A DNA stretch of 30,911 bases from JBMOKU01 sp049324315 (GTDB lineage: Bacteria > Bacillota > Clostridia > Peptostreptococcales > Thermotaleaceae). The notes under the pieces were generated by a model. It did no database searches, was not told the origin of the DNA, and was given only the letters and a program-made list of their open reading frames with translations. Made by a program: the position numbers and the translations under genes. Location: assembly GCA_049324315.1 (NCBI GenBank), contig JBMOKU010000071.1:1-30911 (forward strand). The letters are read 5' to 3'. Shown here piece after piece: positions 1 to 8,436 of this stretch. Position 1 is the first letter of the stretch, and each line of letters begins with the position of its first letter.

Positions 1-4
1 GGAT

Positions 5-60
5 ACCTCCTTTTGTTGTTAATTGGTTGGCGAACCTTTTTTATTCTAGCAAAAGGAGGT
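5..60 (-). promoter_or_regulatory. Inverted repeat that would sequester the ribosome binding site of a gene beyond the left edge
   Basis: Positions 5-15 and 50-60 are perfect 11-base inverted repeats (ACCTCCTTTTG / CAAAAGGAGGT). Read on the minus strand, the arm nearest the edge is a full Shine-Dalgarno sequence (AAGGAGGT) whose start codon would lie just outside the window, and the other arm is its exact complement. The 34-base loop holds a smaller GGTT-N4-AACC hairpin (25-36). The repeat is seen directly; its role in hiding the binding site is inference. Read on the plus strand, the same hairpin is followed by TGTTTTTT, so a terminator for a plus-strand gene is the alternative. Confidence 0.5.
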
Positions 61-92
61 TGTTTTTTCTACTCATAGCTAAAGCTTTTTGG

Positions 93-118
93 AACCCCCG
101 GTAGAACCGGGGGTTTTC
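93..118 (+). terminator. GC-rich hairpin terminator
   Basis: A perfect 9-base stem AACCCCCGG / CCGGGGGTT with loop TAGAA is followed on the plus strand by TTTTCG. This fits a terminator of a plus-strand gene that ends left of the window. It faces the chemoreceptor terminator just to its right. Confidence 0.6.
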
Positions 119-125
119 GTTACAC

Positions 126-158
126 AAAAAGAAAGCCTAAGGAAATAACCTTAGGCTT
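126..158 (-). terminator. Terminator of the chemoreceptor gene
   Basis: A perfect 10-base stem AAGCCTAAGG / CCTTAGGCTT with a 6-base loop lies just behind the chemoreceptor stop codon. On the minus strand it is followed by CTTTTTGTG, a typical rho-independent terminator. Confidence 0.85.
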
Positions 159-166
159 CATCCACA

Positions 167-2248
167 TTATTTTAGTCTAAATACCTTAATCGTCTGCTCC
201 AATTTCTTTGCCATATCCTTTAATTCATCAGCCAATTGTCCCAACTGTTCAGAAGCACTGGTTTGTTCCTCTGTAGCTGCTGAAACCTGCTGAGAAGCTG
301 CAGCAGTTTCTTCGGATACAGCGGATACATTTTCAATAACCGACATAACTTTATCTCTGGTCTTCGTAATAGTGTCCATGCTGCCTGCAATATCACTGAC
401 TTTTTGGACAATCACTTCAATACCCTTGGCAATCTGCGTGAAGGTCTCTCTTGTATGATTTACAGCTTCATTTTGTGCTTCGATCATCACCTCAGAAGCC
501 TTCATAGCCTCTTGTGCCAGCTGTACATCTCGCTGAATGGTCGTAATAATTTCCTTAACATTATTACTGGATTGTCCGGAACTCTCTGCCAGCTTCCTTA
601 CTTCTTCAGCGACAACAGCAAAGCCTCTACCTGCTTCTCCTGCTCTGGCTGCTTCTATGGCGGCATTCAGCGCCAATAGATTTGTTTGTTCTGAAATGCT
701 CATGATCGCTTCTACGATATTGTCAATTGCGTTTGCTTTTTCACTCAATTGATTAACAACTTTTACAACTTCTTTGCCTACCTTGTTGCTTTCAGCCGTT
801 TTTTCTTCCAAAACGTGCATGGCCTCTAAGCCTTTTTGATTGGCTTTATAAACATTATCAGAATAGTGCTTGCTTTCTCCTATTTGAACAACGACTTTTT
901 CAATCTCTTTTGAAAGCTCTGCTGCAGCTATCACGCCTACTTCAGATTCTTTTGCTTGTTCGTTTGCTCCATGGGCTACTTCCCCTATGGTCCTTGCCAC
1001 TTCGTCAATGGATGCTGCTGATTCCTCCGTGGTGCTGGCCAGTATTTCAGCAGAGGTTGACACCAATTGAGACGTTTCATGGATCTCACCGATCAAAGCC
1101 TTCATTCCCTTGATCATCTTATTAAAGCTGTCACTAAGATGTCCCAGCTCATTTTTGGATTGATAATTGCTGTTGACGGTCAAATCTCCGTTTGATGCCT
1201 GCTCCATCAGCTTCATAATATTTTTTATTGGTCTTGTAATGCCATTGGAAACAAAATGGGTTGCTGCCAGAACAGCCAGCATAAGTACCACAATAATCCC
1301 GATATTTCGAGTCTGTACATTTCTAACAAAAGCCATGGCATCGGCCTTTTTCTGTACGGTGATAACAGCCCAGGAGTCTGATTTTCCGGGAAGAGAAATC
1401 GGCTGATAGGCACTGACAACCACATCGCCGTTATTATCGGTATATTCTGTAACGCCAGATTCACCACTTAATACTTTTCCAACAGCCTCCTTCAATTTAT
1501 CTGGCACTTGAATATCCTGCTGTTCTGTTTTTTGATTTCCGCTTTCATCTTTTACCACATTGCCGGCTGCATCCTTAACCAACACAGTCTTTTGCAGGGT
1601 CTGATAGTTATAGATTTCCTGTACCTGGGTCTTATCCGGATGGGCAACAACAACGCCCTCCCCATCTATAACATATATGTATTGCTTATCTCCCATACTG
1701 AATTTCTCTACCATTTCCTGTAGTGTATTCAGCTTTATATCTGATCCCATAACACCTACAAGATTTTTACTATCATCATAGATCGGCAGGATTACAGATG
1801 TAACAGGCACATTTCCTGATAAAGAATAATAGGACTTGCTGACAAAGGGCTGCTTGTCCTCCATAATTTGCTTAAACCACCATCTGCCGGATCTATCTCC
1901 TAGAGACCCCGCAGATCTGGCAGTCTGCATACCATCAGTCCCTTGAATGAAGAACAAATCAAAATATGGATGCTTTCCTATGGTCGTTACAACCGCCTTT
2001 GTTTGTCGTTCCGGTTCAAAGCTCACAACATCGCTGTTGGATGCCAGCTCATCTGTGATATAGTAGGCTTTTTCCATGAACAATCGGATATTGTTCTCCA
2101 TGGCGCTGGCTAACATCATATTATTTTCTTCAATTTGTTTTTCATAGTCAGAGGAGATGAAAATATACCCTAACACGTTTGATACTACAAAAGGAATGAG
2201 AACAAATAATACCATGATAATCATTAACTTATTTTTTAAACTTCTCAC
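167..2248 (-). CDS. Methyl-accepting chemotaxis protein with an extracellular dCache-type sensor
   Basis: This is a membrane chemoreceptor that signals to CheA/CheW. From the chosen start it is 693 residues. It has an N-terminal membrane segment (about 8-30), an extracellular double-Cache-like domain (about 35-300), a second membrane segment around 315-335 (IIVVLMLAVLAATHF), a HAMP linker, and a long coiled-coil signalling domain. The conserved hairpin tip is visible (AIEAARAGEAGRGFAVVA, then EEVRKLAESS). I chose the GTG at 2248 because AGGGAG lies 8 bases upstream and the protein then begins MRSLKNKLMII; a longer GTG start at 2326 has no good binding site. The gene is monocistronic, with its own terminator. 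The ligand cannot be told from sequence; proximity to a sugar module is only suggestive. No clear chemotaxis (sigma-D) promoter was found. Confidence 0.93.
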   Translation of the reverse strand: MRSLKNKLMIIMVLFVLIPFVVSNVLGYIFISSDYEKQIEENNMMLASAMENNIRLFMEKAYYITDELASNSDVVSFEPERQTKAVVTTIGKHPYFDLFFIQGTDGMQTARSAGSLGDRSGRWWFKQIMEDKQPFVSKSYYSLSGNVPVTSVILPIYDDSKNLVGVMGSDIKLNTLQEMVEKFSMGDKQYIYVIDGEGVVVAHPDKTQVQEIYNYQTLQKTVLVKDAAGNVVKDESGNQKTEQQDIQVPDKLKEAVGKVLSGESGVTEYTDNNGDVVVSAYQPISLPGKSDSWAVITVQKKADAMAFVRNVQTRNIGIIVVLMLAVLAATHFVSNGITRPIKNIMKLMEQASNGDLTVNSNYQSKNELGHLSDSFNKMIKGMKALIGEIHETSQLVSTSAEILASTTEESAASIDEVARTIGEVAHGANEQAKESEVGVIAAAELSKEIEKVVVQIGESKHYSDNVYKANQKGLEAMHVLEEKTAESNKVGKEVVKVVNQLSEKANAIDNIVEAIMSISEQTNLLALNAAIEAARAGEAGRGFAVVAEEVRKLAESSGQSSNNVKEIITTIQRDVQLAQEAMKASEVMIEAQNEAVNHTRETFTQIAKGIEVIVQKVSDIAGSMDTITKTRDKVMSVIENVSAVSEETAAASQQVSAATEEQTSASEQLGQLADELKDMAKKLEQTIKVFRLK

Positions 2249-2384
2249 TTCTTCAACTCCCTTCATGATTGTTTTCTTCTGTTGAAACCGTTTGCCCACA
2301 TGATAAATCACTAAATATATCGTCACTTTTCATCTTATTCTGCAGAAATATGTCGCAATCCTCTAAAATAAAAAAATTATTCAT

Positions 2385-2430
2385 AAAAAAAGACTCCAAA
2401 TATTTCCTCAACCGGATATTTGTGTCTTTT
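2385..2430 (-). terminator. Terminator of the sugar operon
   Basis: Behind the sugar kinase stop, the minus strand forms an interrupted stem (AAAGAC, CAAATAT / ATATTTG, GTCTTT) followed by TTTTTTTATG. It separates the sugar operon from the chemoreceptor gene. The opposite orientation also ends in a short T run. Confidence 0.7.
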
Positions 2431-2470
2431 TAAGTATTTTTGCGTATTTTCAAGTATTTTCAATGTATTC
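2431..2470. repeat. Four imperfect 10-base tandem units
   Basis: Four consecutive decamers (taagtatttt, tgcgtatttt, caagtatttt, caatgtattc) lie between the sugar kinase stop and its terminator. They share the core GTATTTT in register. No function is evident. Confidence 0.5.
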
Positions 2471-2485
2471 GTTCAATTTTTCAAA

Positions 2486-3475
2486 TTATTCTTTATTACC
2501 CCTAACTTTCATAAATTGTTTCGTCTCCTCCATTTCAGGCAATGATGCTATGGCACCCTTTTTGGTTGTCGTTATGGCAGCAACGATGTTGGCAAATACA
2601 AGGATTTCTCTAGCCTTCTCCTTTGTCAAATCGGTAATACGCATATCTTCCACAGACATTTTATATAAAAAGGCCCCAATGAAAGCATCTCCGGCCCCCG
2701 TTGTATCCACGACATTCACCGCCAGTCCTTCTACAGATGTATGGAAGGATTTTGTATATATTTCTGCACCTTTTGACCCCTTCGTGTAGATAATAATTTC
2801 AACATCTCCAACAAACAAGGATTGTACTGCTTCTTTTTCATCTCTAATGCCCGTAATAAATTCTAGCTCTTCGTCGCTGATTTTCAAAATATTACTCATG
2901 GGAACAAAATCCAGGATCGTCTTTCTACATGCATCCTTACTGTCCCATAAAAACAGCCTAACATTAGGATCAAAGCTGACCATACCGCCTTTTTCTTTGA
3001 TACCGTAAATCGCTTCAATATGGGCATACTTTACAGGGGCTTCAATTAAATCTACGGAACCAAAATGAAGGATATCTTCCCCTTTAAACCATTCCTTACG
3101 GATCTCATCTTTTGATAGCAGCATATCTGCACTGGGATTCCTATAAAACATAAAATCCCTATTCCCATCTGCCTTTAATGTTACAAATGCCAAGGCCGTG
3201 TTGGCCTCATGGGTTCTCATGATATATCTAGTATCAACACCTACGCCCCTCAACGTGTCTACTAAAGCATCGCCGAAGGCATCGGTACCTAGTTTTCCTA
3301 TAAAGGCACTGTTTCCCCCTAGCTTCGCCACAGCACACGCCACATTGGCAGGGGCACCTCCCGGGGCTTTGTAGAATGCAGTAACATCCTTCAATCCAAT
3401 ACCTTTTTCATTGGGAATAAAATCGATGAGTGCTTCTCCCATCGTATATACCGTTGACAAATCCAACACCCCCAT
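2486..3475 (-). CDS. PfkB-family sugar kinase, probably fructokinase
   Basis: This cytoplasmic ATP-dependent kinase is about 329 residues. It carries both PfkB signatures: an N-terminal glycine-rich stretch (GGAPANVACAVAKLGG) and the C-terminal DTTGAGDAFIGAF motif, whose Asp is the catalytic base and whose GAGD forms the anion hole. The N-terminal MGEALIDFIP is typical of bacterial fructokinases. It is the last gene of the binding protein-permease-permease operon, with 39 bases after the upstream permease. Since sucrose phosphorylase releases free fructose, phosphorylating fructose is the likely job (inference from context). The start is uncertain: ATG at 3475 has a weak GAGAG upstream; GTG at 3487 is possible. 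A 2-keto-3-deoxygluconate kinase or other PfkB substrate cannot be excluded. Confidence 0.88.
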   Translation of the reverse strand: MGVLDLSTVYTMGEALIDFIPNEKGIGLKDVTAFYKAPGGAPANVACAVAKLGGNSAFIGKLGTDAFGDALVDTLRGVGVDTRYIMRTHEANTALAFVTLKADGNRDFMFYRNPSADMLLSKDEIRKEWFKGEDILHFGSVDLIEAPVKYAHIEAIYGIKEKGGMVSFDPNVRLFLWDSKDACRKTILDFVPMSNILKISDEELEFITGIRDEKEAVQSLFVGDVEIIIYTKGSKGAEIYTKSFHTSVEGLAVNVVDTTGAGDAFIGAFLYKMSVEDMRITDLTKEKAREILVFANIVAAITTTKKGAIASLPEMEETKQFMKVRGNKE

Positions 3476-3526
3476 CCACGCTCTCACTATTTCATAGATA
3501 CTTTCCTTTTTTTGTTCCCCTTCTGT

Positions 3527-4354
3527 TTACTTAATCGACCCTTGCATAACACCCTTAATGATATGCTTTTGTGTAAATATATATACCACGATTACCGGGA
3601 TAATTGTCATCATCAACCCTGCCATTAAAAGTCCGTAATCCACCGTGTATGTACCAAAGAAATAATAGGTTGACAATGGCAGCGTTCTTTCAGAAGGTGT
3701 CATTAACACGAGACTTGGCAGTAAGAAATCATTCCAAATCCAAAGTACATTTAAGATAACGATTGTCATGGTTGTGGGCTTTAGCAGAGGAAACACGACT
3801 CTAAAAAATGCCTGAATCCTTGTACATCCATCAATCATAGCCGCCTCTTCTAACTCCAACGGGATACTTTTAATAAATCCATGGTATATAAATACCGCCA
3901 AAGCAGTTCCGAAGCCCATATACATATAGATAAGTGCCCATTTGTTGTTTAGCATCCCTATGGAACCATAGATCTTCACCAATGGTATCATAATGGCTTG
4001 AAAAGGTATAATCATTGAAGAAACCATAATAATAAACAAAACCTGATTAACCTTCCCCTTGAATCTTACGATGGCATAGGCCATCATGGAAGAAAAAAGT
4101 GTGATAAGAACGACACTGCAAACGGTTACGATAAAGGAATTCATAAATGCTTTGGAAAATTGCATCCTTTTGAACGCATTGATATAGTTTAGCGTATTTA
4201 ATCCCCCGGGTAATGCAATTGGATTGGAGATAAATTCTTGCGTTGTCTTAAATGAATTGATTAGTACAAGGAAAAATGGGGCAACGTACAGTAAAAATGT
4301 AATAAATAGAGCCCCCATTTTTGCAAAGCTTAAGGTACTGATTTTTTTGCTCAT
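3527..4354 (-). CDS. Carbohydrate ABC transporter permease, MalG type
   Basis: This inner membrane subunit of a CUT1-family sugar importer is 275 residues with six predicted membrane segments. The cytoplasmic coupling (EAA) loop is seen as EEAAMIDGCTRIQAFFRVV followed by FPLLKP. This loop docks onto the ATPase. Its ATG overlaps the stop of the upstream permease in a TAATG junction, indicating translational coupling, and GGAGG sits 4 bases before the start. It should pair with the MalF-type permease encoded just upstream. Confidence 0.94.
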   Translation of the reverse strand: MSKKISTLSFAKMGALFITFLLYVAPFFLVLINSFKTTQEFISNPIALPGGLNTLNYINAFKRMQFSKAFMNSFIVTVCSVVLITLFSSMMAYAIVRFKGKVNQVLFIIMVSSMIIPFQAIMIPLVKIYGSIGMLNNKWALIYMYMGFGTALAVFIYHGFIKSIPLELEEAAMIDGCTRIQAFFRVVFPLLKPTTMTIVILNVLWIWNDFLLPSLVLMTPSERTLPLSTYYFFGTYTVDYGLLMAGLMMTIIPVIVVYIFTQKHIIKGVMQGSIK

Positions 4355-5238
4355 TATGCCTCCACCTCCAGCTTTTTCGTAAAGTACACCTGGGTTACCG
4401 TTACAATAGCAACCATTAAGAATAGGAAAAACGCTTCCGCCTGTCCTATCCCATACTGTTGAGATAGAAATGCCTTTCTGTAAACCTGCATGGCAATTAA
4501 TTGGGTACTATTGAAGGGCCCTCCTCCCGTCAGGGAAAGATTTACATCATATACCATAAAGGCCCTCTGTAAAGACAAAAACACACAAATAACAAAGGAT
4601 GGCACCATCAAAGGAAGTATGATGCTTCTTAACCTTACGAAGCCGTTTGCACCATCGATGCTGGCCGCCTCCAGAACATCCTTGGGTACATTCATAAATC
4701 CTGCAATATAAATAACCATCATATATCCGGAATACTGCCAAACGGTAACGATCACCAGGGCCCAAAAAGCTTTTTCCGGTGTTCCCAGCCATGAAGTCAT
4801 CAATGGTTCGATATTAAAATTCTTGCCTATATACACCAGTACATTACTAAAAATAAAATGCCAAAGAAAACCTAGAATGATTCCTCCAATAAGATTTGGC
4901 GTAAAAAAACCTGCCCTTAAAAAAGTCTGCCCTTTAACACCGCTGGTCAAGGCATAGGCCAAAAGGAAAGCAATCACATTTATAAAAACAACACTAAAAA
5001 ATACGTATTTCATTGTTAAAAACATAGAATCCCAGAATGCCTTGTCAGCAAAAACTGCCCGGTAATTCCCTGCACCGACGAAGGCATAAGCTTTGGATAT
5101 GCCATCCCAATTGGTAAAGGTCAGGTATATTCCAAACAGAAAGGGAAGAATAATCACTGTAAAGAATACAACGGTCGATGGTCCTGTAAAAAACAAGTTT
5201 GTTTTTATATTATTAAATAATCGTTTTCTTTTCTGCAT
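4354..5238 (-). CDS. Carbohydrate ABC transporter permease, MalF type
   Basis: This is the partner permease of the sugar importer, 294 residues from the ATG at 5238, which has AGGAG 7 bases upstream and gives MQKRKRLFNNIKTNLFFTGP. A longer upstream reading frame exists but has no binding site and would run through the hairpin at 5274-5314. Six membrane segments are predicted, and the coupling loop reads LEAASIDGANGFVRLRSIIL. It follows the binding protein gene by 117 bases that contain a long hairpin, so it is probably expressed at a lower level than the binding protein. Confidence 0.93.
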   Translation of the reverse strand: MQKRKRLFNNIKTNLFFTGPSTVVFFTVIILPFLFGIYLTFTNWDGISKAYAFVGAGNYRAVFADKAFWDSMFLTMKYVFFSVVFINVIAFLLAYALTSGVKGQTFLRAGFFTPNLIGGIILGFLWHFIFSNVLVYIGKNFNIEPLMTSWLGTPEKAFWALVIVTVWQYSGYMMVIYIAGFMNVPKDVLEAASIDGANGFVRLRSIILPLMVPSFVICVFLSLQRAFMVYDVNLSLTGGGPFNSTQLIAMQVYRKAFLSQQYGIGQAEAFFLFLMVAIVTVTQVYFTKKLEVEA

Positions 5239-5273
5239 TTCGATACTCCTTCTATAGATAAGATACCATAGGA

Positions 5274-5314
5274 AACGGATTGTACGACTTGTATTGTACA
5301 CTGTACAATCCGTT
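5274..5314 (-). promoter_or_regulatory. Intercistronic hairpin between binding protein and permease genes
   Basis: Perfect 12-base arms AACGGATTGTAC and GTACAATCCGTT are separated by 17 bases. There is no U run on the minus strand, so it is not a standard terminator. Such hairpins after binding protein genes commonly protect the upstream message from 3' decay, giving more binding protein than permease. That role is inference here. Confidence 0.6.
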
Positions 5315-5355
5315 GTCTATGTATCAAATTCCCTTAACCCATTGCCTCCAATTTA

Positions 5356-6684
5356 CTATTGTACACTCTTCCAGTATTCTTGTATTTCATTGAATAATCC
5401 TTTACGGTCTGTATGGTCAGATAGATATTTTTGCATGGATGCACCTACCTTAGCCCAATGGTCAGAAGGAAGGGTTGCCATAAATTGAAGTGTTTGTCCG
5501 TTGGATAAATATTGCTTTATTGACTTGCCTAGTGGATCTGCCGGCTCTAATGTTATATTATTAAATGCCGGAATAATGTTTGCTTTTGTTACAAGTACTT
5601 CCTGACCTGATTTTTCATATACTAGCCAATTAAGGAATTTCTTTGCCGCATCCTGCTGTTCTTGACTGTTTTGCTCTATATCTAAACCAACGAACTTTGT
5701 TACACCTGCAACGATTCCTGCATTACCATAATCATCTGCATTGTTACTAATCGGCACAGGTAGGAAACCGTATGCCCCATTGGCCGTATCAAAGCTTTGG
5801 ATATTTGGCCATGCCCAGTTACCCATAAACCAGAATCCTACCGTTCCTTTTCCTAGAACCTCCGGACCTTTTTCATATGTGCCTGATAGGGGATCATTTT
5901 TATCCAAGTTATACTTCTTCATAACATCAAAAGTATCTATTAAGCCATTAAACACTGCATTGCCTGCTAAATCAACACTTCCCGCTCTTAGATCTTGTAT
6001 GAATTTTGCTACTTCTGCTGGATCTTTGGATTGATCGGCATAAGCGATAGCCAGGTAATGTGCTCCTAATGACCAATCCATCGGAGAAACGACTAACGGT
6101 GCAGCACCAGCGGTTTCTACCTTTTTGAATGCTTCTTCAAGATCCTTTGTTGTTTTGATAGAAGCTGGATCAAAGCTTCCACCAAACGCTTTGTCTAAAA
6201 CAGCTTTATTATAGATGAAGCCATAGCCTTCAACGGTAAGGGGGAAGGCAACCAGTTTTCCATCGATGGTTGCATCATTCAGGGTTCTCTCTGCTGCATC
6301 CCCAACCCATTTTTCCCCGGAAAGGTCTCCAAATTTCTCTTTTAGCTTCGGCAAATCTCCACCATCCAGTACAGCCAGGGTTGGTGCATTACCTGAAGCG
6401 TACATGGATGACACTCTCTCAAAAGGAGACTGTCCAGCTGGACAAGCAATAACCTCTAGCGTAATCCCAGGGTTTTCTTGAGCAAATGTAATGGCTGCTT
6501 CCTCTAATTGTGCTTGAATTTCTGCTTTTGAATTTAACAGCGTGATTTTAACTTCCTTTGCCTCTTGCTGTCCATCAGCTGGTTGTTCACTGGAAGTCCC
6601 CTGCTTCGAACCTCCACAACCTGCTAACATAGAGATAATAAGTGCCAGTACAACAAACAAAGACATCAACTTGCTTTTTTTCAT
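5356..6684 (-). CDS. Sugar ABC transporter substrate-binding lipoprotein
   Basis: This extracellular lipid-anchored solute-binding protein (CUT1 type) is 442 residues. A lysine-rich start, a hydrophobic core and the lipobox LAGC with Cys23 mark the signal peptide, followed by a Ser/Gln/Glu linker. The mature part has the family pattern of a type 1 extracellular binding protein, including KGTVGFWFMGNWAWPNI near the ligand cleft. The start at 6684 is set by GGAGGG 6 bases upstream. It is the first gene of the operon (binding protein, MalF, MalG, kinase) and lies behind a LacI-operated promoter. Sucrose is the expected ligand from the neighbouring sucrose phosphorylase, but a related glucoside is possible. 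Confidence 0.93.
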   Translation of the reverse strand: MKKSKLMSLFVVLALIISMLAGCGGSKQGTSSEQPADGQQEAKEVKITLLNSKAEIQAQLEEAAITFAQENPGITLEVIACPAGQSPFERVSSMYASGNAPTLAVLDGGDLPKLKEKFGDLSGEKWVGDAAERTLNDATIDGKLVAFPLTVEGYGFIYNKAVLDKAFGGSFDPASIKTTKDLEEAFKKVETAGAAPLVVSPMDWSLGAHYLAIAYADQSKDPAEVAKFIQDLRAGSVDLAGNAVFNGLIDTFDVMKKYNLDKNDPLSGTYEKGPEVLGKGTVGFWFMGNWAWPNIQSFDTANGAYGFLPVPISNNADDYGNAGIVAGVTKFVGLDIEQNSQEQQDAAKKFLNWLVYEKSGQEVLVTKANIIPAFNNITLEPADPLGKSIKQYLSNGQTLQFMATLPSDHWAKVGASMQKYLSDHTDRKGLFNEIQEYWKSVQ

Positions 6685-6749
6685 TTTTTTCCCTCCACTC
6701 TTTTTTATTTGGATAACGTTTTTCCTCACCATATGATGACCTTAAATAA

Positions 6750-6800
6750 ATTATAGTATGTTCTCATGCCATATGTCAACCGTTTGACATATGGCATGAG
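6750..6800 (-). promoter_or_regulatory. Sigma-A promoter of the sugar transport operon with overlapping LacI-type operator
   Basis: On the minus strand TTGACA (6779-6774) and TATAAT (6755-6750) are separated by 18 bases. A 17-base perfect inverted repeat (6763-6779 and 6784-6800) with central CCGT covers the -35 element and part of the spacer. Its core TGTCAA-N4-TTGACA with a central CG is the hallmark of LacI-family operators. Binding here should block polymerase. Confidence 0.85.
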
Positions 6801-6858
6801 AGATTTTTTTGATAATTCTCACAACATATTATTTATGCTATATAGACCTGCAGATTAT

Positions 6859-8304
6859 TTATATTTCAGTATATTTCCCAGCTTCTACATCAAAATACGT
6901 TATCGTATACTGATGGGTTTTTAAATCTGCTTTCAATACAGCTTCGTACGTATCTTTCTTCCAAGAAATCATCAGTAACTGTTCTTGCTCTGTGTCATGT
7001 ATCTCATACGCCCCATCAAAAGCAGGATACGTATTCCTAAACCGCATAAGATCAAACAGTTTTTTTAGTACGGGTCTCTGGAGATTCTCCTCGATTTCTC
7101 CTTTGGTGTAATAATGACGATTGATATTTCTTCCAACCTTTGTAGCCTCAAGAAGTTCGATGTCATTTTCACCCGCCAGGAGTCCTACATAGTACACCTG
7201 GGGAATTCCAGGAGCAAAAAATTGTATCGCCCTTGCTAATAGATAGGCATCATCATTATTTCCTAAAGCAGAATAGTACGTACAATTGATTTGATAAATA
7301 TCCAGATTATTATAGGCTGTAGAGTTATAGATCTTTTTTACATTGGCTCCCTTTGAAAATAAATATTCCTTAGTCTGATCGATCTCTTCTTCACTAAGAA
7401 GGTCTCTGACATCTACAACACCAATGCCGTCATGGGTATCAAGGGTAGTAAACTGCTTCTTAGGACATTTTCTAAGCCAGTTGATTAACCGCTTATTTGA
7501 ACCGCTGTAAAGTGTATATAAGAGGAGCATAGGCAGTGCAAAGTCATATACCCAATAATCCTTTTCTGCCAGCTTCATCTGAATCGAGTAATGCTCATGA
7601 ATCTCCGGCAGTATTTCTACCCCTTGAGGCTCTAGAACAGATCGTGCATAGTCTAAAAGCTCCCATACCTCTGGCTCTACGAAAAAGCAAGTTGTTCCAA
7701 GCTTTTTAATAGCATAGGCAAAGGCATCCAATCTGATGACAGCACCGCATTTTTGAGCTAAAAACTCTAAAGAATCCTTTATAAAGGCTCTTGTGACAGC
7801 TGTAGTAACGTTTAAATCCACCTGCTCGCTGTCAAACGTACACCATATTTTCTCTGTTGTCCCATCTTCAAATTCCACATCAACATAAGGTGCTCTAGGT
7901 TTTCTTTTATAGATAAGATTAATCTCTTCTTGGCTGGGTTCTCCATTTGGCCAAAAATCCTTATACCTAATAAATAGATCAGCATAGGGTGATTGATCCT
8001 TGTTCTTTTCGAAGTCCTTGTAATACTTGGAGCTTCTGGATATATGATTGATCATAAAGTCAAACATCAAATAAAAATCTTCCCCTAAAGCTTCAATATC
8101 TTCCCATGAGCCAAGGCTTTCATCTACCTCCTCATAAGTAAGGGGGGCAAAGCCTCTGTCTGCAGATGACGGAAAGAAAGGGAGAATATGAACACCGCCT
8201 ATAATACCTTTAAAATGTGTTGTTAGTATATCTCTCAATTCTTTTAAGTCTTTTCCCATGCTATCAGCATAAGTAATAAGCATGATTTCGTTTTTGATCG
8301 CCAT
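6859..8304 (-). CDS. gtfA: Sucrose phosphorylase (GH13, GtfA type)
   Basis: This cytoplasmic enzyme converts sucrose and phosphate to alpha-glucose 1-phosphate and fructose. It is 481 residues and strongly resembles streptococcal GtfA over its whole length as I recall that sequence (MLITYADS near the N-terminus, FDFMINHISR, LPEIHEHY, FAPGIPQVYYVG). The catalytic residues are visible: nucleophile Asp193 in RLDAFAYAIKKLG, acid/base Glu234 in LPEIHEHY, and Asp292 in LDTHDGIG. ATG at 8304 has GGAG 8 bases upstream. It has its own promoter with the same operator as the transport operon. Related phosphorylases act on sucrose 6-phosphate, glucosylglycerol or glucosylglycerate; these are less likely given the resemblance to GtfA. 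No clear terminator follows, so read-through into the transport operon is possible. Confidence 0.92.
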   Translation of the reverse strand: MAIKNEIMLITYADSMGKDLKELRDILTTHFKGIIGGVHILPFFPSSADRGFAPLTYEEVDESLGSWEDIEALGEDFYLMFDFMINHISRSSKYYKDFEKNKDQSPYADLFIRYKDFWPNGEPSQEEINLIYKRKPRAPYVDVEFEDGTTEKIWCTFDSEQVDLNVTTAVTRAFIKDSLEFLAQKCGAVIRLDAFAYAIKKLGTTCFFVEPEVWELLDYARSVLEPQGVEILPEIHEHYSIQMKLAEKDYWVYDFALPMLLLYTLYSGSNKRLINWLRKCPKKQFTTLDTHDGIGVVDVRDLLSEEEIDQTKEYLFSKGANVKKIYNSTAYNNLDIYQINCTYYSALGNNDDAYLLARAIQFFAPGIPQVYYVGLLAGENDIELLEATKVGRNINRHYYTKGEIEENLQRPVLKKLFDLMRFRNTYPAFDGAYEIHDTEQEQLLMISWKKDTYEAVLKADLKTHQYTITYFDVEAGKYTEI

Positions 8305-8359
8305 TTTGTACACTCCTATTCCCTGTTCAGTCAACTTGTTGGTAGGTATCATTAATAGC

Positions 8360-8401
8360 ATTATATAATCGATTCGTCATTTATGTCAATCGGTTGACAT
8401 A
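8360..8401 (-). promoter_or_regulatory. gtfA: Promoter and LacI-type operator of the sucrose phosphorylase gene
   Basis: On the minus strand TTGACA (8389-8384) and TATAAT (8365-8360) are 18 bases apart. The 20-base site 8382-8401 (TATGTCAATCGGTTGACATA) is nearly palindromic and overlaps the -35 element, matching the layout at the transport operon promoter. Confidence 0.85.
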
Positions 8402-8436
8402 TTTTTTTTTTTTACTATTTCTTGACACAATAAAAT

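Noticed and set aside
2249..2384. Search for a sigma-D (chemotaxis) promoter before the chemoreceptor
   Set aside because: A GACGATAT sequence is present, but no TAAA element lies at the needed 15-16 base spacing.
6763..6810. Long palindrome followed by a T run read as a plus-strand terminator
   Set aside because: No plus-strand gene ends here, and on the minus strand the palindrome overlaps a perfect TTGACA/TATAAT promoter; it is better explained as an operator.
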